Source: Limnoperna fortunei (Eukaryota; Mollusca; Bivalvia; Mytilida; Modiolidae). From it: a stretch of DNA of 64,000 nucleotides. This document shows positions 1-12,040 of the stretch, in pieces. The first letter of the stretch is position 1. Each line of letters starts with the position of its first letter. The notes beneath the pieces were generated by a model. It did no database searches. It was not told where the DNA came from and was given only the letters and a program-made list of their open reading frames with translations. The stretch is from NCBI GenBank assembly GCA_944474755.1, contig OX104112.1, positions 84,891,756-84,955,755 of the forward strand, given 5' to 3'. The translations under genes were made by a program, and so were the position numbers.

Positions 1-181
1 CACTGTTTTCATCAATATTTTGCCGTATTTGACGCTGTTGAAGAAAACCTTTTTAAATAAAACTGAATTATCGCAAAACTTCTTAACAATTGTAACAACG
101 TATTTTATTCACAGTTTGCTGAATAGCTGCAACATAATTTTAAAACCTATTTCATTTTAATATCACTGACACTTTTTTCAG

Positions 182-1445
182 ATGATTCCCATTTACGTCT
201 TCTCTTTACTATGGTGGCTTGGAGATGCCCGTATTGTATTATCCGATTTGACAGGGATGTATCCAAAAGCAGACAAACAGAATAAAATGAGGGTATATAA
301 AAACATCTTTCGCAATAATATTAATAGAAAATGACCATGAAAAACTGTTACCAGTACACCTCGTGTTTGTTCGGATTTTATTTGAAACTTTCAGCAAAAT
401 TAAAAAAAAATAATTTAGACTTAAGAAACTACACAAATATGTTGGATCGGCCAACATTTTAGTTGCTGTAAAGTGACAAAAATATTCTTTATAATTGAAA
501 GTTATCATTCATTTAGACAATAAAGCATTGGGACAGCAAAAAGAATTCCTGAACTTGAACTCCTGTATTATATAATGTTTTTTTTATATCTATACAAGAA
601 AACTTATTTTCAATCTGTCTCTGACCAATCAGATAATAATTACTAGATTGTTTTCAGTATTTATAGAAACATGTACTTGATAAAACATAAAAAAATTCTT
701 TTTTCAGGAATCTTTTGCAAATTCAGTTCCTCCTGTTATCGACTTGCCTTTTGTTAAACCCATAGACGATGCTATGAACGATTTTCTAATTCACAGTAAC
801 TGGGATAATATACTTTCGTCGCTTGAAATGACTGTTTATCGTCGACTTGGAAAACGTATGCCTTTTGTCATATACAGATCTTCACTTGTAGACCATAAAA
901 CGACTGATAAAGAACTTTTGCCATTTATAAAACATAGGTTTCCACAATCACCAGAATTAATAGATCCACGCACCTTTCAAACAAATTTAGAACCATCTTT
1001 ACCACTGATTCATCAAAAATATGAACAATCACCTGAATTAATAGATCCACGCACCGTTCAAACAAATTTGGAACCATCTTTAACACGGCTTCATCAACAG
1101 TATGAACAATCACCAGAATTAAAAGATCCACGCACCATTCAGACAAATTTAAAAGCATCTTCACCACTGCTTCATCAACAATATGAACAATCACCAGAAT
1201 TAATAGATCCACGCACCGTTCAAACAAATTTAGAAGCATCTTTACCACTACTTCGTCAGCAGTATGAACAATCACCAGAATTAATAGATCCACGCACCGT
1301 TCAAACAAATTTAGAAGCACCTTCACCACTGCTTCATCAACGATATGAACAATCTCCAGAATTAATAGATCCACGCACTATTCCAAAAAATTTGGATGCG
1401 TCTGCACCACTGATTCATCGGCAGCATGAACTATCCCGGAATTAA
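182..1445 (+). CDS. Secreted IDPRT-repeat protein, copy A (intact, two coding exons)
   Basis: Two coding exons, 182-292 and 708-1445, join in phase 0 (donor GT at 293, acceptor CAG at 705-707) to give about 282 residues. A CAG acceptor lies directly before the ATG at 182, so a non-coding 5' exon is likely upstream. Exon 1 encodes a signal peptide (MIPIYVFSLLWWLGDARIVLS) and a basic stretch. Exon 2 encodes a unique region of about 80 residues (VDHKTTDKEL near its end), then six repeats of 27 residues with core SPELIDPRT and a HQQYEQ-type tail; most units carry one Tyr. No cysteine-rich or enzyme domain is visible. The reading frame closes on a frameshift inside a seventh repeat, and decayed repeat sequence continues to about 1640. 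The function is unknown; a secreted structural or matrix protein is inferred from the signal peptide, the repeats and the nearby tyrosinase. Copies B, C and D are paralogues. Confidence 0.72.
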
Positions 1446-1640
1446 TAAATCCACGCACTGCGTCAATAAATCTAGAAGCGTCTACACCACTGATTAATCA
1501 ATATTATCAACAATCACCCGAATTAATACATCCACGTAGCATTCAGACAACTTTAAAAGAGTCTGTACCATTCACTTAACAGCAGTATTAACAATCACCG
1601 GAATTAATAGATGCAGACACCAATTTAAGAAGAAGTTACA
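948..1640 (+). repeat. 81-bp coding tandem repeat of copy A, with decayed tail
   Basis: Six in-frame 81-bp units start at 948, 1029, 1110, 1191, 1272 and 1353. Units differ by scattered substitutions and no length change. After the stop at 1443-1445, two to three further recognisable units run to about 1640 with frameshift, in-frame stops and a D-to-H change in the core. The ancestral array was therefore longer than the present coding array. Confidence 0.85.
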
Positions 1641-4600
1641 AGTTAAAAAATCATGCAAGTTCTCCCCTCTCGTTAAGCCATAAATAATAGACATTATTTG
1701 GGTTGTTTTAGGAAAATCTATATCAATCATGATGTGCTGTTATCTACAAATATGAAATTTCATCATCACTTGACGGGCAATCTTATAAATGATCCATACT
1801 TTATTAAATCAAAGCATGTATATAAAAAAGTTTGAGTTACTCATTGCGGAGTTGCAAATAACTATTATTTATCTGATTATTAAAATTATGTAGTTATTCA
1901 ACCGCTTTCGTATTCGTGTTTAAACAAAATATGCTACATCTACAACTACTGAATATATAAATTCTCGTCTAAAGGGATCAGACAGAGGCGAACATAATAT
2001 TTACGAGCAAAAAGGACTAAGCAAACAACACACCATCATGTAGATTACAGGCGGATGAGCAACTTCTTTCTTTGTGCGATGATAGTTTGTGAGTATGTAG
2101 ACCCTCCCACCTGTAAGATAATCACTATATGCGACAAACAACATTAAATGTGTTTCTATTTAGGGAATACTTACAAGTCGTATATCAAATAAAATGTCAT
2201 AAATCATGTCTTCCCTCTAGTCCTACTACATACGTATTATATATATTATATATTAATTAAGTGAGGTTTAACGTACAATTTATATTCTATTATAAATGTC
2301 TGTTTATATAGAATCTTAAGAAAAATTTGTGTTTGTTTTTCCTCGAAGTGTGTCTGATAGTTATTTTACAACAAACATAAACACATCTTTTCAACTCATA
2401 CATGTAATTGATGAATACTGAATATCAGTAATAAATAGCAATTACAAATTTAAAACCGACTACAGCTCTATCTATTTGAAACATAATTTTAGTTAAATTT
2501 AATTTGAAACAATTTTAATGATGTTAATCAGCGGGCGAATTTAAACTTAGAGAATCAGGTTGGTGTCATTTGCACATGAAGATACACTTGAATGTATAAT
2601 TATTTATTGTATCGATTCAAAAGGTTGCTGATAATGACTAATTCAATATGTTTTAGTTTTATCCGTGTAGCGTTTGTCAAAATATGGAGATTTCCAACCG
2701 AGAACTGTTTGCATTGGATAGAACCTATTTTCTTGACAAACACTGGTAAAAAGAGGTTTGATGTATTTTGTGTTTCGTATTTGCGATTGTAGCATAAAGT
2801 ATTGGGAAATCAAACTTTTAATGTTTGAAAAATATCTATGGACTGTGAATTTTGATTTTAAGTAAGTTGTCTGAATTATTTAAATCTACACCTGATTCAC
2901 TACAGGTTTTTGATAGGTCGTATCAGCCCGTTTCTTCTCTGTTGATGGTTACTATTCGTATTAAATGTAATAATGATAATGTACGTAGTTATGACATCAA
3001 CCCATTAATAAGCATAAACAAGTGTTAAATGTGGACCGAAAAAAGACAGTTCAGTTTGAAATGTTGTCCATTAGAGCCTTTATTGATAAAACACAGATTT
3101 TGTAAAAGGTCATAATTTGGTATAACAATTGACTGTTGTTTAAAAATTAATTTAAAGGAAGTATAACTACCAATGTTTTTTTAAATGTAACTAACTGCAT
3201 ATTGGTAAATTTAACACTATATTAACATGATGATACAGGGCAGATGGTTATAGAAGAACAATATCGTAATGTTAATCTTGATATTTTAAATGGAACGTAT
3301 TGATATCTAATTATAGTTTAAACCTTTTAAGATAACAAGTTAATTAACATTTTAAAACATGAACTATGATATGAATTGTAAAGAAGAGTGTAAAGAATGT
3401 CTATATAATAGTGTCCTAATTGCATGTTATAAATAATTGTATATATAACAAGACAGGTGAAGTAATTTTCAGGCAAAAGAATTCAAGAAAAAAGCTGTAG
3501 CTGCAATAATATTTAATGGCTTTAAAGTAGGAGCGTGATAATTAGCAATAGAAAATGAAATTTATCTGTAAAATGTGTGTTTAATTGTCAGCCTAATGTC
3601 GAATGACACGTGTTTATCTTTGTTTCTTTCATTTTATGACCTTCATGTACAATCCGTCTTATTTCTGCATTATTTATCTCAAGTTAACTTGGACAATTGT
3701 CATCTCAGCACAAGAAGTTACGACTAACAAGATGATTTTAATTTTAAAATTAGAAATTCTCCTAACTTATGCAGCAAAATGTCAGCTTCTCATGAATATG
3801 GTTTTTTTATATGTCTCAATTGATCAGGTAGTGAGTATAAGAATTTTTGCAAAAATCACAAATTTCTACGTGATAGATTTAAAAATCATGTTACAAGAAA
3901 AAAGGACTAGTCCAAGCCATTAATAAGTTTTACTATAGATACCAGTTCTTTGTTGAAAAATATCGCGTTTAAAAATTTGATTTAAAATAGTTTTTTTCAA
4001 TTTTTCAATACATAACCTAGTAATTGTGCTGCGATGATAACTGAAAACACCTATTAATGCCTGTGTGGTTATGATATCCAACCATTTTCATCTACACACC
4101 AACTCTCACACTACAGTAATGAAAGCGGGAGGTTTGAGATGGCAATAAACATGGTTTAAGTTACCATTTTATTTAAAATGCCTGTTCCAAGTCAGAACCA
4201 TTGCCTGGTTGCTAAATGTTTCTTGTTGTTGGTTCTCATGATTTGTTTACTATGTTCACCATTTTTAAACTTATGAATACATGCCAACACACGAATACTG
4301 GTAATTTTTACTCGAGTATTAATCTTACTAAATAAATGATAGAGTTGAATCCCATATAGCACATTTGCGCTTGAGAACAGTGAGATATGTAGGTTTCTTT
4401 GTTTTTTACTTTTTATGTTTTAGGGTTGGTCAATTTAACTGTCAGTTATTGCATATTATAGAGTATAGAGTATTGTGTAAAAATGAACCTCTGCCAAATA
4501 TTATGTTTAACCGATCACACTTCCTTTTCCTTAGACACTGATAAACCATAATGCGTTTAACTTTTGTCGTATTGTCAATATTCATTGAAGAAAAGGCAAG

Positions 4601-4860
4601 AAAATATAAACGCAGTAACGGCATTTTATCTAACAGATAATAACATGTTTGACTTTCGGTTTTTCGCAATTAGCTATCTTTAAAAGCACGTATTAACCGT
4701 TACATAAAGCATATAGATTGACTTTATTTGATTTTTTTAAAATATTGAGACGAATATTCCTTACATAATTCTGCTAAAATTATGACAAGATGATAATCAT
4801 TTAATTAAATAAACAATATTGAAAATAATCAGCATAAAGGTGACTTTCAGAACTTATCCT
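1641..4860. other. Intergenic; no gene seen, duplicated at 45.8-48.5 kb
   Basis: No coding exon is supported here. The stretch aligns base by base, with small indels, to about 45790-48480 (for example the segment near 2080-2150 with that near 46480-46555). It is non-coding flank carried along in the block duplication. Short open frames inside it are not conserved between the two copies. Confidence 0.6.
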
Positions 4861-4861
4861 T

Positions 4862-5640
4862 CATTGTGGAGACTACTTGGTCGTCATATGATTTGATTTA
4901 GTATAAAGATCATCAACAGTTGACTTTCCAATTGTATATTATTGTGCTGGTTCGTCTTCAAAAAAAATGTCTATGATATTTTACATTTACTGTTATGGGA
5001 ATCAATAATTGACATTGAAAACCAATGCCATGTAATTCAATCATGCTTTAAATTGACTGTATATAGACTTCTAGAATGAGTTACTGAGGCTTGAAAACAA
5101 TGTGTCATTTTTATTGTTGGTGTCGATGTATCCCCAATATATCTTAAAACAAATGGGGCTATTACAAATCTAACAATTCACTTGATTTTGTACAAGAAAC
5201 TTTACATTTACAATGCCCTAAACAGAAAATAAATACTTACAGGATATACCGTATAAAAGTTGACATCATCAATTGATTAAAATTAAAAGTAATTATAAAT
5301 AATATGCACTTCTGGCTTTGTTAATATTAGTCAACGTGTTTTACTATGAAGAACTTCATTGACGTATATCGAAACACATTAGCTATTTGATTAAATATTG
5401 TATTATAATGTATTCACCGTTTGTGTTGTAGTGGTACAATGTTGATGTTTTGTTTACAGTTTGTTTATGTAAAAGTAATTTCAATTTTGACCTACTTGAA
5501 AGAAAAGCAATATGTTTTTGCACACTTTGATGGATAACTCGTTTTTGATGTAAACCCACTGCTGGCCGTCAGTTCTAGTGCGCAGAAATATCCATATGTA
5601 ACAACTATAACAATGATAATTTTTTTTTGCCTGCTTTTAC
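4862..5640 (-). pseudogene. Decayed copy of the small (I/V)DPRT secreted gene
   Basis: This stretch aligns to the intact minus-strand gene at 39827-40982. Positions 4862-5105 match its last coding exon; the segment just above the stop and the segment around the first IDPRT unit are clearest. Positions about 5500-5610 match its signal-peptide exon, including the bases before the splice acceptor. The IDPRT codons are altered and the frame is broken by substitutions and indels, with a stop inside the signal-peptide exon. It lies head-to-head with decayed repeat gene D (5' end near 6689), the same arrangement as the small gene and the repeat genes elsewhere in the window. No function is expected. 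Confidence 0.68.
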
Positions 5641-6688
5641 ATAAACATGTTCACTATTTTTTAGTTTATAATATTGAGAACTATTTAAACCAAGTTTTTT
5701 TTAAAAATAATATAAAACAATACGACATTTAGATTAAGACAATTTTTTTTATTAAAATTGACATTAAAATGCAATTAGAAATGATAATTTTAATCTGATC
5801 TTGCCGAGAGCAGTAGATGAAAGAATAGGTGAACTTATCATATTATGATCGGTTTATGCCAAATAAGAGAATATTATTTATAATAAACTCTATTATGATG
5901 GGACTGATGTGCAGCGCTATAGTACATTAATTTTTACTGGCGGACGCATTAAGTAAAATAAGAAAATGCTCTGTGGATGAATCCTGAGTTGTAATTTTAG
6001 CCATATTTTACATCACACGCATTGTAACATAAAATTGTGTCGTTAGTGGTTATCAAACTGCTTAGATTTATATGTTTCACAATAAGTGAGTATTATTTAT
6101 CGCTTTATATCATCTCGAGTCTATGGTGAGTTTATTATTTGGTTGAAACTAAAACCTGTGTATACACGTAGTAGCAGGGCTTTACAGGTATGTATCACTT
6201 AGTAATATTTTTTGAAAATCCCTAATCAGTATGTAGTTTTGCAGTTGTTTATACTTTCAAGAAGTAAAAAAGTAAATAACGTTGAAAATGTATTTGAGGA
6301 CTGAACGACTTATTGTACTAACTAATGAAAAAATTATAGAATGACGGAATAAATATTAGACGCTATCATAACTGCAAGACGTTCGTACTAAATAATTATA
6401 TGTGTTTGTCATATGGATTAATATTTGTGTCACAGCATGTATTAATTGTTGTTCCTTAAAATGCTTTCTACTTTTGAGTGAAAGTCATATAGCTCCATAG
6501 TGATATATGTCCATCTAGATAAGTTTTTTCACAACTCTGCATGTACAGAGGAAGACTCTTTCACGAAATTTATTTTCATGTTTGCTTGCGGTTAAAATTA
6601 CGTATTTGTATCTAGTTTTATTATAGTTGTTATTAAGGCTGTGCTAAATCCGGTACTGTGAATATCGATATTAATTTATATATTTCAG

Positions 6689-7175
6689 ATAGTACGATTT
6701 ACGTCTTTTCTTTGCTGTTGCTAATGGGTATTGCATTCCATTTGACATGCGCTATCTGAATGCAAACATACAGAATAGACATTTTCTTGTAATAATATTG
6801 TAGAAGCATAATTAGGAATAAGCTGTAACTAATTTATAGTGTTTGGGGTTTTCCTGCCGAAGGGTCATCAAGTACTGCAGCTTCTTTTGTAATAACAAAA
6901 GGGGCCATGATATACCTGAAAAATTGTTTAAAGTGATGTTAAAACAACAAAATAAAAAATAAAGGTCCAAATAATCTTAATTGTAGTAAAGAAACCGACA
7001 AAACAATATTCCTTAATTATCCCTTTGTAGTTTTAAATATTTCGTCCCCTTGCTACAACTCGTCTACAGTAACCAACTTTATTTTGTTCCTCTGATCAAT
7101 CTAACATAAATTAATCAAAAACCCCTCACCAAAACACGTTCACTTGCAGTATAGGTTTGGTAAATTCGCATATTC
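6689..7175 (+). pseudogene. IDPRT-repeat gene, copy D: exon 1 decayed, repeat exon deleted
   Basis: Positions 6689-6780 match the signal-peptide exon of copy C (50612-50716), but the start codon is split by a 5-base insertion (ATAGTACGATTTACG against ATGATTTACG) and the frame shifts afterwards. The intron sequence that follows still aligns with copy C, including an old SINE tail. Near 7160-7200 the alignment jumps to the region downstream of the copy C stop (near 51725), so the whole repeat exon is absent. The 3' flank continues to match 51730-52320. No product is expected. This is the block-1 counterpart of intact copy C. Confidence 0.75.
6860..6957 (+). mobile_element. Old SINE tail in the copy D intron
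   Basis: This is a degenerate 3' end of the window's SINE: a tactgcagcttcttttgt-like segment, then ggggccatgatata, then an A/C-rich tail. The same remnant sits at the matching place in the copy C intron (50805-50905), so it is an insertion inherited by both. Confidence 0.55.
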
Positions 7176-7643
7176 TTTGAAGTTTATCACACTTTGCGAC
7201 TATTATAAGGGTTCCGTATAAACACCTTGAGTAATGGCGTTCTTAGTTATCCATTGAGTAGAGATATGTTTAGGTTATGCAGGTACTAATAAATTTAGGA
7301 ACAACTAATTGCAGTTAATGGTGCTTTCGAAATATATATTTACTTGTTCGGAATTTAATTTTGTAATGGTGTGAGGACAAAAATGACTATTTATAGATTT
7401 CAACTATTTAATGTTCCGAGTCATATCACAGATATATTTACATATGCAATATATCACATAAAATGACATAAATATTGTGTCCCTGCACATCATATAGTAA
7501 ACATCAAGGAGGTCTAACATGGAAATTACGTTCTTATAAAAACATAATGAAATATTTCTCTGGAACAGTGTCTATTTTAATAGTTATTTTGAGTTCTCTA
7601 TTGGTTGCTGTGGTCTGGAAGAGAAATGACAAGACCTATAATA
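7176..7643. other. 3' flank shared with copy C
   Basis: This matches 51725-52320 downstream of copy C, including an AGGAGGTCTAACATGG block. A short hydrophobic reading frame near 7548-7630 is open here, but its counterpart near 52224 is shifted, so it is not supported as coding. Confidence 0.45.
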
Positions 7644-7795
7644 GCCCACTGTGTTCTGTGTTATATCAACTGGACTGACACATCAATGGTCGACATGATG
7701 ATGTATCAGTTTGATAAAGACTGTTTAAGTGTCAGTCCAGTTTTATAGGACACAGAACATAGTGTGATGGTGCAGATCCTGTCCACCATTGATGT
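7644..7795. repeat. Two interlocking inverted repeats (cruciform-forming)
   Basis: An arm of about 36 bases at 7644-7680 is the near-perfect inverse of 7729-7767 (core AACTGGACTGACAC / GTGTCAGTCCAGTT). A second arm, ACACATCAATGGT at about 7678, is the inverse of ACCATTGATGTGT at about 7783. The two stems alternate along the strand, so they cannot both form at once in a simple hairpin. It could be a MITE relic. Confidence 0.6.
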
Positions 7796-7839
7796 GTGAT
7801 TACTCATAACCAATTAAAATCAAGCAGGATCAGCATAGT

Positions 7840-8290
7840 AAGGAATAAAAAACAAATAGCAAAGTAAACTGGCCGAACAAAAAAATTGCACCGGGAACAA
7901 TTACAAATCCAGAATAAATAGACATAAGTAACGCAAACCATGAACCAAATACACAAAACAAACCCCAGAAAGATAGTAATCTAAACCCAATAAAAACCAT
8001 GGGTGCACTCAAGTGCATCGGAGGAGTAAGCAAGTCCTACCTCTAATTAGACACTCGTCGAGTTACTCATGGTCATGTCTAGGAAAAAGTCAAATCCAGG
8101 AATAGAAAAGACTACCTATGCCTAAAGAAAATAATTGATCGTATTTAATAGATTGATTTCCCATAACGACCAGTTAAAGCATGTTGATGGGCAAAACTCC
8201 TGAAGGGATACCGTTAACCTGGGTACAACAATACCTTGTCTCTTACAATCAGCATTAATTCTTTAGTCCATGTAGACTTTGTGAGTTCAT
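7840..8290. repeat. Interspersed repeat, family R1
   Basis: The stretch is clearly related to 30480-30810 in the same orientation, sharing CTAATTAGACACTCGTC, AAAAAGTCAAATCC and CCATAACGA blocks. A shorter relative lies at 46139-46265. No coding capacity is seen. The class is unknown to me; it is probably a non-autonomous element common in this genome. Confidence 0.6.
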
Positions 8291-9016
8291 ATACCCCGAG
8301 AATACACTTATTAGATACAAGTAGTAAAGTTAATATTCTAATAAGATAGTGAGTATCATTTATTGGAAGCTAACTAATTTCAATCACAGTGTATTTGCAC
8401 ATGATGTATAACAAAATTATAGAAAATTATTGAGTCATTTTTGTTGACGGAGACAAAAGCTATATTAGTTATTGCGAAATTATTACATATACATTAAATA
8501 TTACATTTTCCGAGCCTGAAGTTTCCACTAATCCTAAAACAGTTCCGGGATTAAATTAATAGAATAGCATTTTCATATACGTCTGCCAGCAACTCAATCA
8601 TGGTGGAAAACAGAACAAGGCATCAAAATTTTAATTGAATCTTTAATAATCTATGCATCTAAATAACGTTTTTTTTTACAAATTTCAAATCAAATTCGTT
8701 TTCTATACAGTGAAAGTCTGTACCACAGTAAACCTTTAAGATTTACCTTTAATCTTAATTTAAGTAAAACAATATTCTGACAATGTGATTAAATAAGAAA
8801 TCTCACACTTTAATCAGCCAACTCTTCATTGTACAATATACATATTTTTACATAATCTTCTTTAAAAGATCTTTGAAAAAAGATCAAAGAGGTAAGTCAA
8901 AGAAAGTCTGCATTAAATCAAATAGGTGGATAGATTTTTGAGATTAATTTAATTACTTGAAAATTCTAAACAAACCATGTTCAATACGGCTATAAGTGAA
9001 TAACAACTATTTAACC
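8291..9016. other. No gene seen
   Basis: AT-rich sequence with no supported exon or repeat. Positions 9017-9056 hold a fragment (GGTATCACCAGTCCAGTAGTC) of the hammerhead-associated repeat described at 35145-36240. Confidence 0.4.
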
Positions 9017-9147
9017 TAAAGGATTTGATGGTATCACCAGTCCAGTAGTCACACAACATCGATTAGCAGAGATTATAGTCATTTTTCAACTAAGATGAAA
9101 TTTTGAAAATAATTAAAATTTGTGTTAAATAAAAAAAAAAAACATAC

Positions 9148-9321
9148 CTTGAGGCTTGTCGTCTGTTTTGTTCGGTGAAGAATTCCTGTTCCGCTACAAC
9201 GTCGTATGCCAGTATAACCAAACGCGTCTATGCTACAGCTGAGACGCACACAATGATAACCTGGCCTATTGATAAAAAAAGATACTGTAAAACTGACAGC
9301 TGAAACTACTAACACAATCAT
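9148..9321 (-). CDS. First coding exon of a small cysteine-containing secreted protein (partial)
   Basis: An open exon runs from ATG at 9321 to a strong donor (AAG then GTATGT, splice after 9148), 58 codons in phase 0. It begins with a hydrophobic leader (MIVLVVSAVSFTVSFF), followed by a mature-looking segment with three cysteines: HC, SC 4 residues later, and RRC with the context FGYTGIRRCSGTG. The remaining exons are not identified; they should lie at lower coordinates on the same strand. The odd number of cysteines in the visible part fits an incomplete disulfide-rich secreted peptide. I do not recognise the family, and a chance open frame is still possible. The case rests on the leader, the cysteine context and the consensus donor occurring together. 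Confidence 0.42.
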
Positions 9322-11024
9322 ATAATTCTGGAAATCTTTATCACTTAATGTGTTTGCTGTAATTTGTTTGTCATATCACTGAATATTAGTAAAACAATCT
9401 ACAATTCAAACAAGTAATTCATATATTTTATTATTGATCATTAAGTAATACTGAAGAAATGTCTTTTTTATCTTGATGCTCGAAGTAGTTGTACTCGTGT
9501 GTATTATCTTCAGACTGTAAACCAACAATAGTCAGATAAAACATGTTGCATGCTGTATTTAGCGACTGTTCCACTTTCTTTTTCTTCCAAGGTCTTTAGT
9601 TAGATATATCTTATACACTGAATTTATACAACTGTTCATCAAAACTATCTGGAGACAATATTTTAGTTTCTTGGATATTTTAGATGATAGTTGTTACAAA
9701 AATACAAAATACAAAAATACAAAAATAATGCAACTGAAGATTTTCCCATTTCGTGATAGTATCTGTCCATTCTTACTTTGAAGTACAGGACTGTGTGATC
9801 AATTTTAATAAAAAAAACATTCCTTTAAGTCCTGTAATCAATCTACAGTGTATTAGCCATGACACTGACATTTTAATAGAGTTTGATCACTTTGGTTTGA
9901 AGGAAACTTCAACTGTAAATGTTTATAGGACATGTATTACTTAGGTCTAGCACAGAAAAGCTAGCTTATCATCATCTACTTCCCTGTTTAAAAAATTGAA
10001 AACATGAGATAATAAGACTAAAGAGCAGTCAGTTGGAAAAAAGAACTTAAATACAGTAATGTGAATAAATATTAAAATTCTATATTTGCAAATTTTATCC
10101 CACTGAGCAAAGCATAGCCTTTCAATTCTTGGTTATTATTATGCATAATAATTACTTTCATACAGATTAAAGGAATAGATCCGTAACCAATATGGTATGT
10201 GATTTGACTTCCGATAATTTAACCCAAATACCAGTGACAATCCACCAATGATAAAGCATCTCCTAACCCCATGCCTAGTGACATGCCGGGAATATCTGTG
10301 TATTGTTCACTGGGAAAAGTCTGGTTAATGTCTTCATTTTAGAAACTGATTTTTCTTTTATCTTTAATAACTAAGCTGAGACAAAGTATCTTATTAGTAG
10401 TTTTCACTATCCCTTAAATTTATAGAACAAAAAATGGAAAAATACTTGGTTATAAAAAATAATCCACATCATGTCTCCGCACAAAATGGTCTTTATTTTT
10501 GGCTATCATTGTTTCCGAGACTATACCAAGGCATTACTATTAAAATTGGAGCAACAGGGATGTACAGTGTACATTTAATATCTACGAGTAGTTTTGATAG
10601 ATTTTCTCAATTGTTGTATAATAATGTATGGCAAGATTTTTCTAAATGATGTTGGACACTCATGCATTAAGTACTGGTCGTTTTATCGAATATATTTGTG
10701 GTAAATAGTATTATTAAACAAATCTTGCCTTAAACTTTCTTCTCTATCGATCTTGAAGATTTACAGATCTGATGTTTATGCAGATACTATATATTCAAAG
10801 TTGACTCGGTAGAACAACGCACACAATATATCTCTCTGGCTTTATCGTCAAGCGATATCAAACGGGTCACTTTTTTATTATATGTGTAAAAAGATAACGT
10901 ACTAATATTGCAGCAGGTAAGTATTATTATTAATGTCAAAAGATTATTTAAAAGTTGTAATGTTGCACTATTCGCAAGATATAAATGGTCTTAGCTGACT
11001 TTGCGGTAACGCTTTTGAGTTTGA
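9322..11024. other. No gene seen
   Basis: AT-rich sequence. The only notable feature is a short run of AAAATACAAAATAC-type tandem repeats near 9699-9726. Open frames here lack leaders, domains or convincing splice sites. Confidence 0.4.
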
Positions 11025-11160
11025 TAAAAAAAGCTCTACAACATCTTATTTGGATTTTACATATTTTTGGGAGGTTTGAGTGCCACTGATGAGTGGTGAG
11101 TTTTTGATAAGTCTGGAGTATTACATTTTATAACCTTGGTATCTTTGATATTTTATTTAA
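11025..11160 (+). mobile_element. Decayed hammerhead-bearing repeat, single unit
   Basis: A segment AAGCTCTACAACATCTTATT leads into CCACTGATGAGTGG and then a decayed GTCTGG-AGTA and ACCTTGGTATCTTTGATA segment. The same order occurs at 35145 onward. CTGATGAG is the hammerhead catalytic core start; the GAAA box is lost here (GAGTTTTTGATAAG). Hammerhead-bearing repeats of this kind are known from bivalve genomes; this copy is very probably inactive. Confidence 0.5.
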
Positions 11161-12040
11161 TAATAATTTTCTACCGTGAACTGCATTATGTTTAATATAA
11201 ATATGTAATCAACAAAATAACAAATATAGTTATCCACCAAAGTGTAAAATGTTATTTACATATTATCTTAAGTAAGGAAAGTAAATTAAGTTTGCAAAAA
11301 TTATAAGACAGGTTCATTTTCATAGTTTATTGCCTGCAGAGATAAGTTATTGAAACGGATTTTCTTTAGTTAATTAAGGTTTTAAATATCTAAAATAATC
11401 AACATCTTCAATCACAGAATTAGGGATACAAAATAAAGTTTTAACTGGCACTGACAAACGAAACTAAACCTTCCTTTTACAACGTTCATCGCAAACCTGA
11501 ATAAGAAAAGCACTTTTCTTTTGAGTACTAAATATATATAATTGAAATAGCAAGAACGCCATGTCTCATATTTTTATTAAAACTATTTCTTATGTGTAAA
11601 TATTCCAAGTGTTATTACCTTCAATTTATTTGTCACATGTTAATGTATTAATTATAAAATAAGTTCAAGCATTGGAGAATAGTTATCGGCAAGCGGAAAT
11701 TGAGATCCTGTAGGCCGCCCTACGTCACAACGTAAATATCTTTTCTAAAAAGTGATCTTATCTATAGTTAGGAAAACGCCTCGGAAGGAGAATTAACTTT
11801 TCGTTCTTTCCCTTGAGTGTCTGGTAGTTTTTCACCAATTTAAGATGTTTTATTTTAAAAGGGTACGCTTTCAGTCGTCAAAGGAAGGAATACTTCTAAT
11901 TTATTGTACATTTTAAAATTTCATACAAAGGTAACTTCTATAAGCACCATAACCATGAATACCAAAATGTTCAAATATTTAAATACTTCATAAAACCAAC
12001 ACTGTTTATTTATTATAATGTTTCTGTATTTCAGATTATT

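Noticed and set aside
925..1374. Long leucine-rich antisense reading frame opposite the copy A repeats, and a similar one at 45262-45813
   Set aside because: An 81-bp period is a multiple of three and the repeat has no stop in that antisense frame, so length arises automatically. There is no leader or splice support, and the sense strand has the signal-peptide exon.
948..1433. A CRISPR-like array of regular repeats
   Set aside because: Units are contiguous coding repeats without unique spacers, in an animal genome.
2592..2792. Open frame in the flank of copy A
   Set aside because: The aligned sequence in block 2 (about 47030-47290) is interrupted, so it is not conserved as coding.
7475..7678. 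Short hydrophobic frame downstream of copy D as a membrane peptide gene
   Set aside because: The matching stretch after copy C is frameshifted, and the end of the frame runs into the unrelated palindrome.
10434..10649. 71-codon open frame
   Set aside because: No leader, domain, splice site or second copy; length is unremarkable for this composition.
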